Shown in pieces: positions 37,601-44,058 of a stretch of DNA of 64,000 nucleotides (position 1 is its first letter; every line of letters begins with the position of its first letter). A model generated the notes under the pieces. The model saw only the letters and a program-made list of their open reading frames with translations, did no database searches and had not been told where the DNA came from. The DNA is from Mucilaginibacter lappiensis (GTDB taxonomy: Bacteria; Bacteroidota; Bacteroidia; Sphingobacteriales; Sphingobacteriaceae), in contig NZ_FTMG01000004.1 in NCBI RefSeq assembly GCF_900155965.1, positions 334,438 through 398,437 of the forward strand, read 5' to 3'. A program made the position numbers and the translations under genes.

Positions 37601-38665
37601 CTGCTTATAGCTCCCCGAACAGATGTAGAAAAATTGATAGCTGATATCTGGTCGGAATTTCTGGAAATTAAAAACATAGGGATTTACGATAACTTTTTTG
37701 AATTAGGCGGCCATTCACTTATTGCAGTGCAGGTAATGACCCGCATTGAAAAACTCACAGGTAAACGATTACCCCTTGCTACTCTTTTTGAAAACTCTAC
37801 AGTTGAAAAACTAGCATTGATGTTAGAGATGGATGGCAAATCTATCGTGTGGGATTCCCTGGTACCTATTAAACCTTCGGGCAACAAGATGCCTTTATAC
37901 ATTGTACACGGTGCCGGACTTAATGTTTTATTATTCAACACCCTGGCATCAGGCATGGATGCAGATCAACCGGTATATGGCTTGCAAGCTAAGGGTCTTA
38001 ATGGCATTGATGAGCCTTTAAGTAATATTGTGGACATAGCGGCGCATTACAACATAGCTATCATGGCACAAAATCCAACCGGGCCTTATGCTCTCGCTGG
38101 TTATTCATTCGGAGGCATTATTGCTTTTGAAATGGCTAAACAGCTTGAAGAACAAGGTAAACAGGTAAAAATGCTGGTCATGTTTGATACTTATGCCTAC
38201 CGTTCCCCTCGCTTTGATCCGTGGTTAACTATGCAGGTAAAAAGAGGTAAATTTTTTGCACGCAAACTATTGTACAATCTTACTTTTCCAAATGGTTTTG
38301 TGAATACCATGGTACATACGGGTAAAGTCACCAAACGAGGATTAACCAAAGTATTCTGGAAGTTATTCAAAGACGAAAAGCAGGAGGGCTTTTTTGGTTA
38401 CGCTAATAAAATTGATGAAATGAACGTACTTGCCGAAAAACATTATAAATTAGAGGCCCGAAATATTGCTATTGAATTATTCAAAGCTGAGGATCGTACT
38501 TTTTATTTGGACGATTTTGAACACCTTGGCTGGAAACCGTATGCATTAAAAGGAGTTAACGTTCATCAAATACCAGGTGGGCATAATTCAATTTTTAAAG
38601 CACCCAATGATAAAATATTTGCAAGTATATTACAAAACTGCCTAAACAAAGTCGCCCCAAAATAA
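34637..38665 (+). CDS. Nonribosomal peptide synthetase C-A-PCP-TE, glycine-like code
   Basis: 1342 residues, starting with TTG one base after the hybrid's stop; a TAA in this frame at 34616 excludes an earlier start, and the first ATG would cut the condensation domain. The condensation domain has an intact HHIVCDG (His158-159, Asp163). The adenylation domain (~480-985; YTSGSTGLPKG, VYGPTETT, YRTGDMG, SGKIDKKAL) has hand-read pocket D-I-L-Q-I-G-V-I-W-K, again glycine-like. The carrier serine is Ser1027 (LGGHSL) and the thioesterase GYSFGG has Ser1157. It should condense the beta-amino acyl chain from the hybrid with glycine and release it. It is a close paralogue of the 21651 protein beyond its C domain. 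Confidence 0.95.
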   Translation: MDIIYTYDTIPVEFDPFAGPELRSLAHPTESQLEIWTSCLIGGDEANCAYNESFSLSFSGIFNQDAMLQALQDLANRHEVLRSCFSADGKYICIYKELTLGIDYQDISDRSTQEQLDFIEDKNQQNALTPFNLVTGPLFKTTLIKLTNDKHLLTFIVHHIVCDGWSIGIMMQDLGKLYNAYISNQLPQLLPAPLFSDYAVEQLTFEQTPEYKSTEAYWLKQFRGSSHTLNIPTDLPRPTLRTYKSHRDDFSVDSKLASSLKQLAKNNGSSFVTTLLAAFEIFLQRLTGQDEIILGLPAAGQSATGNYRLVGHCVNLLALRSYPKGEFSFKSYLKQRTSAILDAYEHQQYTFGSLLKNLNIARDASRIPLVPVMFNIDMGLDDDVKFDGLQHQLISNPREYENFEIFVNISGRDDSLILEWSYNIQLFKSSTIRNMMDDFEFLLKQLVKNPDILIGDIPLKNSEELISQLNTWNNTFAVYPKAKNLHRLVSQRSQKSGDQIAIKFAEQSLTYKQLNEKANQLAALLINEGVKKGDKVAFVLNRSAQLIVIMLGIMKTGAVYVPVDPQFPLNRINHMLNDSGAVLLITSEDYKERYQSTAKELLIDSIWPRLNQYPVTDVEVDVNGDDLVYVLYTSGSTGLPKGVQIAHHNLINFLYSMQKAPGITVTDKLLAVTTVSFDISGLELFLPLISGAQVIIANSAEAKDGRALLDIIRKENITIMQATPYTWRIMIEAGWNNTTPLKVICGGEALPKELAEKIITRAESLWNVYGPTETTIWSTVKQIKADDGLITIGRPIDNTTIYILDKYLNPLPAGTAGEIYIGGDGVAKGYLNQPELTAEKFIRDPFSNTPGNKIYRTGDMGKFMENGEIECLGRIDSQIKIRGYRIETGEIEYHLVNQYNIKEAVVMAQPDSNGINKLVAYVVVGDEFKAEFEADQIKGWKMTLKAALPDYMVPDNLTIVPAMPLTPSGKIDKKALANNHGKLTESIRLLIAPRTDVEKLIADIWSEFLEIKNIGIYDNFFELGGHSLIAVQVMTRIEKLTGKRLPLATLFENSTVEKLALMLEMDGKSIVWDSLVPIKPSGNKMPLYIVHGAGLNVLLFNTLASGMDADQPVYGLQAKGLNGIDEPLSNIVDIAAHYNIAIMAQNPTGPYALAGYSFGGIIAFEMAKQLEEQGKQVKMLVMFDTYAYRSPRFDPWLTMQVKRGKFFARKLLYNLTFPNGFVNTMVHTGKVTKRGLTKVFWKLFKDEKQEGFFGYANKIDEMNVLAEKHYKLEARNIAIELFKAEDRTFYLDDFEHLGWKPYALKGVNVHQIPGGHNSIFKAPNDKIFASILQNCLNKVAPK

Positions 38666-38673
38666 TCATATTT

Positions 38674-39447
38674 ATGTGTTTAATTAAAGTTCATATCAAA
38701 TACCAGGATGACATTAGTTGGCAAAACGGGGCGGGTTGTGATTATAAATTAAAAGATGGTCAAGTTGATGTTTGGCGTATCAGGATTAGCTCCAACCTGG
38801 TACTTATTGATGACTTTTTTAAAGTATTGTTGCCCGACGAAATAATAAGGGCCAACCGTTATGTACAAAAAAAAGACAAGCTCCGGTTTGTTGTAAGTCG
38901 TGGGGCGTTGCGTTGTTTATTAAGTAAATATACCAATCAACCGGCCACCACTATTAAATTTGTTATCAGCGCTAATAAGAAACCCTATATACAGCAACAA
39001 AATTTAAAGTATAATGTATCACATGCTGGTGATTGGGTTTTAATAGCCATATCAAACACGGAGGTTGGTGTTGATACTGAAGAAATAGATCACTCTTTTA
39101 GTTATAAGGAGATCCTCGCTGATTATTTCAGTAAAGATGAAATCAATTACATTGCTCACCAGGGTTCCAGTAATAGCTTTTTTTTACTCTGGACGCGTAA
39201 AGAAGCCTTAACCAAAGCAACCGCCATTGGTTTAGACAACAACCTAAAACATATCCCCAGTTTAAACGGTGATCACGAATTAGACGGGGGCTTATTGGCC
39301 TCAAGTGGTAATTGGAAAATGAACAGTTTTAAAACAGACGAAAATAATATGGCAAGCCTGGCCACCGAAATAACAGCAGGACATATCATGTATTGGGATG
39401 TTAACTTTGAGAAATTTTTACCGGGCTTTAAACAATCCGTACTTTAA
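38674..39447 (+). CDS. Sfp-type 4'-phosphopantetheinyl transferase
   Basis: 257 residues. The signature VGVDTEEID (magnesium-binding Asp and Glu) and LLWTRKEALTKATAIGL (W-x-x-K-E-A-x-x-K) define Sfp-type enzymes, which attach phosphopantetheine from CoA to carrier domains. It lies 8 bases after the C-A-PCP-TE gene and so is dedicated to activating the four carrier domains of this locus. The N-terminal region (DVWRIRISS..LPDEIIRANRYVQKKDKLRFVVSRGALR) is typical. Its last 30 bases overlap the convergent glycosyltransferase gene. Confidence 0.93.
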   Translation: MCLIKVHIKYQDDISWQNGAGCDYKLKDGQVDVWRIRISSNLVLIDDFFKVLLPDEIIRANRYVQKKDKLRFVVSRGALRCLLSKYTNQPATTIKFVISANKKPYIQQQNLKYNVSHAGDWVLIAISNTEVGVDTEEIDHSFSYKEILADYFSKDEINYIAHQGSSNSFFLLWTRKEALTKATAIGLDNNLKHIPSLNGDHELDGGLLASSGNWKMNSFKTDENNMASLATEITAGHIMYWDVNFEKFLPGFKQSVL

Positions 39448-40143
39448 TATACAGAATATTGCTCTGACCCCATCTTTCCACCCTATCTTTTTTCCTTCTT
39501 CGTAAGTACGACCATAATAAGATATGCCAACTTCATATATCCTGATCTTGGGAATCCGCGAAACCTTTATGGTAACCTCCGGCTCAAAGCCAAAACGTTT
39601 TTCGGTAAGTGAAATACCTTGTATCATTTGGGTGTTAAACAACTTATAACAGGTTTCCATATCGGTAAGATTCAAGTTGGAAAACATATTTGAGGCGAAC
39701 GTAAGCCATCTATTACCTATGGTATGCCAGAAAAATAATATCCGGTGAGGATTGCTGCCCATAAATCTTGAGCCATAAACTACATCGGCAAAGCCAGAAA
39801 CCACCGGTTTTAACAGATCATTGTATTCCGCAGGATCATATTCTAGGTCAGCATCCTGAATAATGAGATATTCACCTGTTGCTTTTGATATACCGGTATG
39901 TAAGGCGGCCCCTTTGCCTTTGTTTACCTCGTGTTTAAAGTACTGTATATTAAGGTCTGGGTTAGTCTGCTGATAGGTGGCTATGGCCAGCTCTGTATTG
40001 TCCTTTGAACAATCATTCACAATAATAATCTCTTTCTGAATATCATTTACAAGGTTTACCTCTTTAATTTTATCCAAAATCAAATGTATCGTGTTACCTT
40101 CGTTATAAGCAGGGATGATAATTGATAATTTTTGTAGTGTCAT
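39418..40143 (-). CDS. DPM1-like GT2 glycosyltransferase (polyprenyl-phosphate sugar synthase)
   Basis: 241 residues from the ATG at 40143 (MTLQKLSIIIPAYNEG); an upstream TTG at 40161 adds six residues and is less likely. GT-A motifs: IIIPAYNEGNTIHLIL, IIVNDCSKDNTE, IIQDADLEYDPAEY (DAD) and VVYGSRFM, the hallmark of dolichol/undecaprenyl-phosphate hexosyltransferases. There are no C-terminal helices. It supplies polyprenyl-phosphate sugars or adds a sugar to one. It converges on the phosphopantetheinyl transferase with a 30-base overlap of coding ends, so transcription of the two should interfere. Confidence 0.9.
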   Translation of the reverse strand: MTLQKLSIIIPAYNEGNTIHLILDKIKEVNLVNDIQKEIIIVNDCSKDNTELAIATYQQTNPDLNIQYFKHEVNKGKGAALHTGISKATGEYLIIQDADLEYDPAEYNDLLKPVVSGFADVVYGSRFMGSNPHRILFFWHTIGNRWLTFASNMFSNLNLTDMETCYKLFNTQMIQGISLTEKRFGFEPEVTIKVSRIPKIRIYEVGISYYGRTYEEGKKIGWKDGVRAIFCILKYGLFKAR

Positions 40144-40226
40144 TATTGTTTTTGTGGTCAAACTTTGCTTTGTTATATATTTATACTTCGGTATAAGCTT
40201 ATTATATCTTTATTGAAAATATTTTA

Positions 40227-42620
40227 ATGCAAGCTGTACTAAAACAAGTCAAAATTTACTTAAAAAAACCAAAAGTAATATTTATACTCATATTCCTGAC
40301 TGTTTTAACCCTGCTATTTTGGTTTTGTTTGCCAAATCCTTTATTTAAAAGTCCTACATCATATGTTATTGACGATAGTAATGGTCAATTACTGGGTGCA
40401 TCTATTGCTACAGATGGTCAATGGCGTTTTCCTTACAACGATAGTGTGCCCTATAAATTTAAGCAATGTATCATTGCTTTTGAGGATAAACGCTTTGAGC
40501 ATCACCCCGGTTTCGATCCCCTGGCCTTTGGGCGGGCTATAAAACAAAACATCTCATCCAAAAAAGTAACCAGCGGTGGCAGTACCATTACTATGCAGGT
40601 TATCAGATTGGCTACCAGACATAAGCGAAGCATCTGGAATAAGTTTTTAGAAATATTCATGGCCTTGCGGTTGGAATTTACACACAGCAAAAATGAGGTA
40701 TTGGCACTTTATGCCAGTAATGCACCCTTCGGGACCAACGTAATAGGTTTGGATGCTGCTTCCTGGCGATATTTTGGAAGAGGGCCGGATAAATTATCTT
40801 GGGGTGAGATGGCTGCGATGGCCGTTCTGCCTAATTCACCATCGCTAGTACATCCTGGCCGAAACAGGCTTGTACTACTCAAAAAACGAAACTTACTACT
40901 TCAGCGCCTTTATAAAAATGGGACTATAGACAGCACTACAAGGGCACTGGCCGAACTGGAACCTGTACCTGATCGCCCGGTACCTTTGCCACAGCAGGCT
41001 CCCCACTTGCTACAACGTTTTAAAAACGACCATCAACATCATCCAGATGGCGATACCCGATTACAAACCAGTATTAACTCAGCCTTGCAACAACAGGTCA
41101 ACGATATTTTAGAGCAACATCACCAGGTTTTAAAAGCCAATGATATCAACAATATTGCCGCTATTGTTTTAGATGTAGAAACAGGTGCTACACTGGCCTA
41201 TGCCGGTAACATAGCTCACCGTGAAGATCCGCAGATGGAAAGTGATGTTGACGTCATTGATGCGCCACGCAGCCCAGGCAGTACCCTAAAACCCCTACTG
41301 TATGCCTCGATGTTACACAGTGGTTTGATATTACCTAATAGTCTGCTACCTGATGTGCCTACACTAATAGCAGGCTATCATCCGGAAAATTTTGACCTCG
41401 GCTATGATGGCGCTGTACCTGCATCTCGTGCATTATCACGTTCTTTAAATGTGCCAGCAGTGAAAATGCTTCAGCAATTTAAATACGAACGCTTTTATGA
41501 TTTTCTGCAAAAAACGGGTATCACTACTTTAACAAAACCGGCAGATCATTATGGCCTGTCATTGATATTGGGTGGTGGCGAAAATACCTTATGGGAGTTG
41601 AGCGGAGCCTATGCTGATATGGCTCGTGTGCTTAATCATTACAACCAGTACCGTGGTCAATATAATCCGGCTGATTATCATAGCCCTGTTTATAGTATGC
41701 CTAAAGAAACTATAAAACCTAATCTGGAAAAAACCGGTTTGCTGGATGCGGCTTCTATATATTACACTTTTCAAGCTATGGAAGAAGTAATGCGACCTGG
41801 CGAAGAAATGCTATGGCAACAATTTAGCTCTACCCAGCGTGTAGCCTGGAAAACAGGCACCAGCTTTGGCTTTCGTGATGGCTGGGCAATCGGAATTACC
41901 CCCCGATATGTAGTTGGCGTATGGGTAGGTAATACCGATGGAGAAGGCAGGCCGGGGTTAACTGGTATTAATACTGCCGCTCCTGCCCTGTTTGAGATCT
42001 TCAGATTATTACCCGTATCGCGCGATTGGTTTCCAATGCCTGTAGGCGAAATGGTGAAAATAAAGGTATGCCACCAAAGCGGTTACAGGGCCGGGCAGTA
42101 TTGCGACAATACAGATGATATGCTGGTACCTAAATCAGGACTCAAAGCACCGGTTTGTCCCTATCACAAACTGATACATCTATCTGCAGATGGCAGGTAC
42201 CAGGTAAACGGAAACTGCGAATCGCCGGATAATATTGTAAATAAAAATTGGTTTGTGCTCCCGCCTTCTATGGAGTACTATTATAAAGCAAGGGATTATC
42301 AATACCATGTATTGCCGCCATTTCGTCCGGGTTGCTCGCAGACAGAGAATGGCAACGCTATGGAAGTGATATACCCCAAAGATGGCGCGAAAATATATGT
42401 TCCACTTGAAGCCGACGGTAGCCGAGGCCGGATGATCTGCAACGCTGCGCATCGTGTACCGGGTATGAAAATATTCTGGCACCTGGATGATCAATACATT
42501 GGCGAAACCCAGGATTTTCATCAAATGTCCTTAAATCCACCACCCGGCAAACATATACTTACCCTGGTTGATGGGAACGGCAATACCATAAACATTGGCT
42601 TTGAAATATTAAGTAAATAA
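40227..42620 (+). CDS. pbpC: Penicillin-binding protein 1C (bifunctional peptidoglycan synthase)
   Basis: 797 residues. A membrane anchor (IFILIFLTVLTLLFWFCL) is followed by the transglycosylase domain with Glu86 (FEDKRFEHHPGFD) and GGSTITMQVIRL. The transpeptidase domain has Ser352 (PGSTLKP), SRSLNVPAV, and KTG at 542-544 (WKTGTSFGFRDGW). The C-terminal PBP1C-specific domain follows (KVCHQSGYRAGQYC.., cysteines near 612 and 630). The order and the C-terminal domain separate it from PBP1A/1B. No alpha-2-macroglobulin gene, its usual partner in proteobacteria, is adjacent. It is divergent from the DPM1-like gene. Confidence 0.93.
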   Translation: MQAVLKQVKIYLKKPKVIFILIFLTVLTLLFWFCLPNPLFKSPTSYVIDDSNGQLLGASIATDGQWRFPYNDSVPYKFKQCIIAFEDKRFEHHPGFDPLAFGRAIKQNISSKKVTSGGSTITMQVIRLATRHKRSIWNKFLEIFMALRLEFTHSKNEVLALYASNAPFGTNVIGLDAASWRYFGRGPDKLSWGEMAAMAVLPNSPSLVHPGRNRLVLLKKRNLLLQRLYKNGTIDSTTRALAELEPVPDRPVPLPQQAPHLLQRFKNDHQHHPDGDTRLQTSINSALQQQVNDILEQHHQVLKANDINNIAAIVLDVETGATLAYAGNIAHREDPQMESDVDVIDAPRSPGSTLKPLLYASMLHSGLILPNSLLPDVPTLIAGYHPENFDLGYDGAVPASRALSRSLNVPAVKMLQQFKYERFYDFLQKTGITTLTKPADHYGLSLILGGGENTLWELSGAYADMARVLNHYNQYRGQYNPADYHSPVYSMPKETIKPNLEKTGLLDAASIYYTFQAMEEVMRPGEEMLWQQFSSTQRVAWKTGTSFGFRDGWAIGITPRYVVGVWVGNTDGEGRPGLTGINTAAPALFEIFRLLPVSRDWFPMPVGEMVKIKVCHQSGYRAGQYCDNTDDMLVPKSGLKAPVCPYHKLIHLSADGRYQVNGNCESPDNIVNKNWFVLPPSMEYYYKARDYQYHVLPPFRPGCSQTENGNAMEVIYPKDGAKIYVPLEADGSRGRMICNAAHRVPGMKIFWHLDDQYIGETQDFHQMSLNPPPGKHILTLVDGNGNTINIGFEILSK

Positions 42621-42682
42621 CCCTCACTTTAATAAATGACTGATTGCTTAAAATTTGACTGATCTGTAAAAATCATCAATAC

Positions 42683-42713
42683 TACCCAACGTTTTGGGTT
42701 ATGGATACGATGA
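42683..42713 (+). promoter_or_regulatory. Candidate ECF-sigma promoter before the lipoprotein gene
   Basis: TACCCAACGTTTT is followed by TACGATGA. From the AAC to the CGA there are exactly 20 bases, the same spacing as in the motif at 43405-43435 upstream of the ECF sigma factor gene. The shared -35-like (CCCAACGTTT) and -10-like (TACGA) elements suggest that both genes belong to that sigma factor's regulon. Confidence 0.6.
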
Positions 42714-42748
42714 TGCAATAAAGATAAATTACGTAATCAATCAAAAAA

Positions 42749-43309
42749 ATGAAAAACTTAACTTACGTCCTTGCGGCCCTTGTACTATCGGTTTGTTTTA
42801 TCACAGCGTGCAAAAAGGCCGAAAATCCAGTTGCTGTTGACAAAAAATCAACAACCAGCAAAGCTAATGCAGCCAACAATGGTGGTAACCCGGCTGACAC
42901 AATAGTTCTTGTTCCGCTTACCGGTGATCAGATTACCTTAGCACCAGGATTTTCACCCAGTGCAGTTGGCGACAGCGTATCTATTAGCTTTAACGCCCAT
43001 ACAACTAACTTATATTGCGCTCACGGCACGTTACAGTATCAAGCCATTATTGACTACAATAAAAATTTCAGTATTGATTTTTTTAATGTGAGAGAACCTA
43101 GTATTTGCCCAGTAGGTGCCAAAATACCTATGGTAGCAAGCCCTGTTTTAATCAGACACGCAAATCTTGCTAATGGTAATTATCCACTCAAAGTTACCTT
43201 AAACAGCACTACTTACACGGGCAGTATTACCGTCACGTCAGCAAACATAACCTTCAATTGGAATTACACATCTGGGGTTGTTATATCCCCAAAAACTTTA
43301 ACCCGCTAA
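42749..43309 (+). CDS. Putative lipoprotein, 186 residues
   Basis: A lipoprotein signal peptide (MKNLTYVLAALVLSVCFITAC) ends in Cys21 with Lys-Lys after it, so it should be acylated and reach the outer membrane or inner leaflet. The mature part starts with a Lys/Ser/Asn-rich linker and continues as beta-rich sequence (ITLAPGFSPSAVGDSVSISFNAHT..YKVTLNSTTYTGSITVTSANITFNW). No family is recognised. It is preceded by a motif identical in layout to that before the ECF sigma gene downstream, so its expression is probably controlled by that sigma factor. Confidence 0.75.
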   Translation: MKNLTYVLAALVLSVCFITACKKAENPVAVDKKSTTSKANAANNGGNPADTIVLVPLTGDQITLAPGFSPSAVGDSVSISFNAHTTNLYCAHGTLQYQAIIDYNKNFSIDFFNVREPSICPVGAKIPMVASPVLIRHANLANGNYPLKVTLNSTTYTGSITVTSANITFNWNYTSGVVISPKTLTR

Positions 43310-43326
43310 CTTAAACCCTAAAACAG

Positions 43327-43360
43327 GAGAGATCAATCCGCTTATGGCGGATGATCTCTC
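43327..43360 (+). terminator. Long hairpin after the lipoprotein gene
   Basis: GAGAGATC(A)ATCCGC pairs with GCGGATGATCTCTC, a 14-bp stem with one bulged A and a 5-nt loop. It lies 17 bases after the stop. The following sequence is A-rich and not U-rich, so it may terminate or stabilise the 3' end. Confidence 0.55.
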
Positions 43361-43404
43361 ATTAAAATCAAGTATTAAAAAAAACAAAAAATTATTTCCA
43401 TTTT

Positions 43405-43435
43405 TACCCAACGTTTGAGTTACTACTTACGAAGA
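43405..43435 (+). promoter_or_regulatory. Candidate autoregulated ECF-sigma promoter
   Basis: TACCCAACGTTTG and TACGAAGA with the same 20-base AAC-to-CGA spacing as at 42683. It lies about 35 bases upstream of the sigma-factor ATG (43471), the distance expected for an autoregulated ECF promoter. Confidence 0.6.
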
Positions 43436-43470
43436 GCCTGTTAAAAGCACTTACTGTGTGAATTTCTTGA

Positions 43471-44058
43471 ATGAATCTTTCTAAAAAGCAGGCTGAAAAG
43501 CTGGTAAAAGACTGCATCAATAATAACCGCACGGCCCAGGAAGCTTTGTACAAGCTTTTTCATGCCGAAATGTTACGGGTATGCTATAACTATTTGCCTG
43601 ATAAAGAGCTTGCCAAAGAAGCTTTTAATACTGGATTTCTTAAAGTTTTCCAATCCATAAAAAACTTTGATAACGAAAAAGGGGGATTAGGCGGATGGAT
43701 CAGGAAGATCATGATCTATACTGCTATTGATCTTTGCCGCAAAGAACTAAAATTTAATGTTAAAAACCTAGACGAGCAGGATTCGGATGATTATTTTATT
43801 AGTCCGTCTGTATTGGAGAAATTGTATTTTGAAGATATTTTAAAAAATATCAGAACCCTACCATTTGCTACTCAAACAGTCTTTAACTTATCTGTATTGG
43901 ATGGTTTTACACATAAGGAAATAGGCGAGCAATTAAATATAAGCGAAGGAACGTCGCGCTGGCATTTAGCCGAAGCAAAAAGAAAATTAAGAGAGCTACT
44001 GGAAGCATTGGCAACAAACAACAATCTGCCCAAAGAAAGGAGTGAAAAAGCAAAATGA
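43471..44058 (+). CDS. ECF-type RNA polymerase sigma factor
   Basis: 195 residues. Region 2 runs over ~15-90 (ALYKLFHAEMLRVCYNYLPDKELAKEAFNTGFLKVFQSIKNF..GWIRKIMIYTAIDLCR), and region 4 over ~125-180 (LPFATQTVFNLSVLDGFTHKEIGEQLNISEGTSRWHLAEAKRKLRELL) with a clear helix-turn-helix. No region 3. Its last codons overlap the start of the next gene (ATGA at 44055), so the two are co-translated; that protein is the probable anti-sigma or sensor. The upstream motif suggests autoregulation. Confidence 0.92.
   Translation: MNLSKKQAEKLVKDCINNNRTAQEALYKLFHAEMLRVCYNYLPDKELAKEAFNTGFLKVFQSIKNFDNEKGGLGGWIRKIMIYTAIDLCRKELKFNVKNLDEQDSDDYFISPSVLEKLYFEDILKNIRTLPFATQTVFNLSVLDGFTHKEIGEQLNISEGTSRWHLAEAKRKLRELLEALATNNNLPKERSEKAK

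Noticed and set aside
21651..38665. NRPS/PKS genes as a siderophore cluster
   Set aside because: No TonB-dependent siderophore receptor, isochorismate/dihydroxybenzoate genes, hydroxylase or iron-regulated motif is present beside them; the flanking genes are for polysaccharide.
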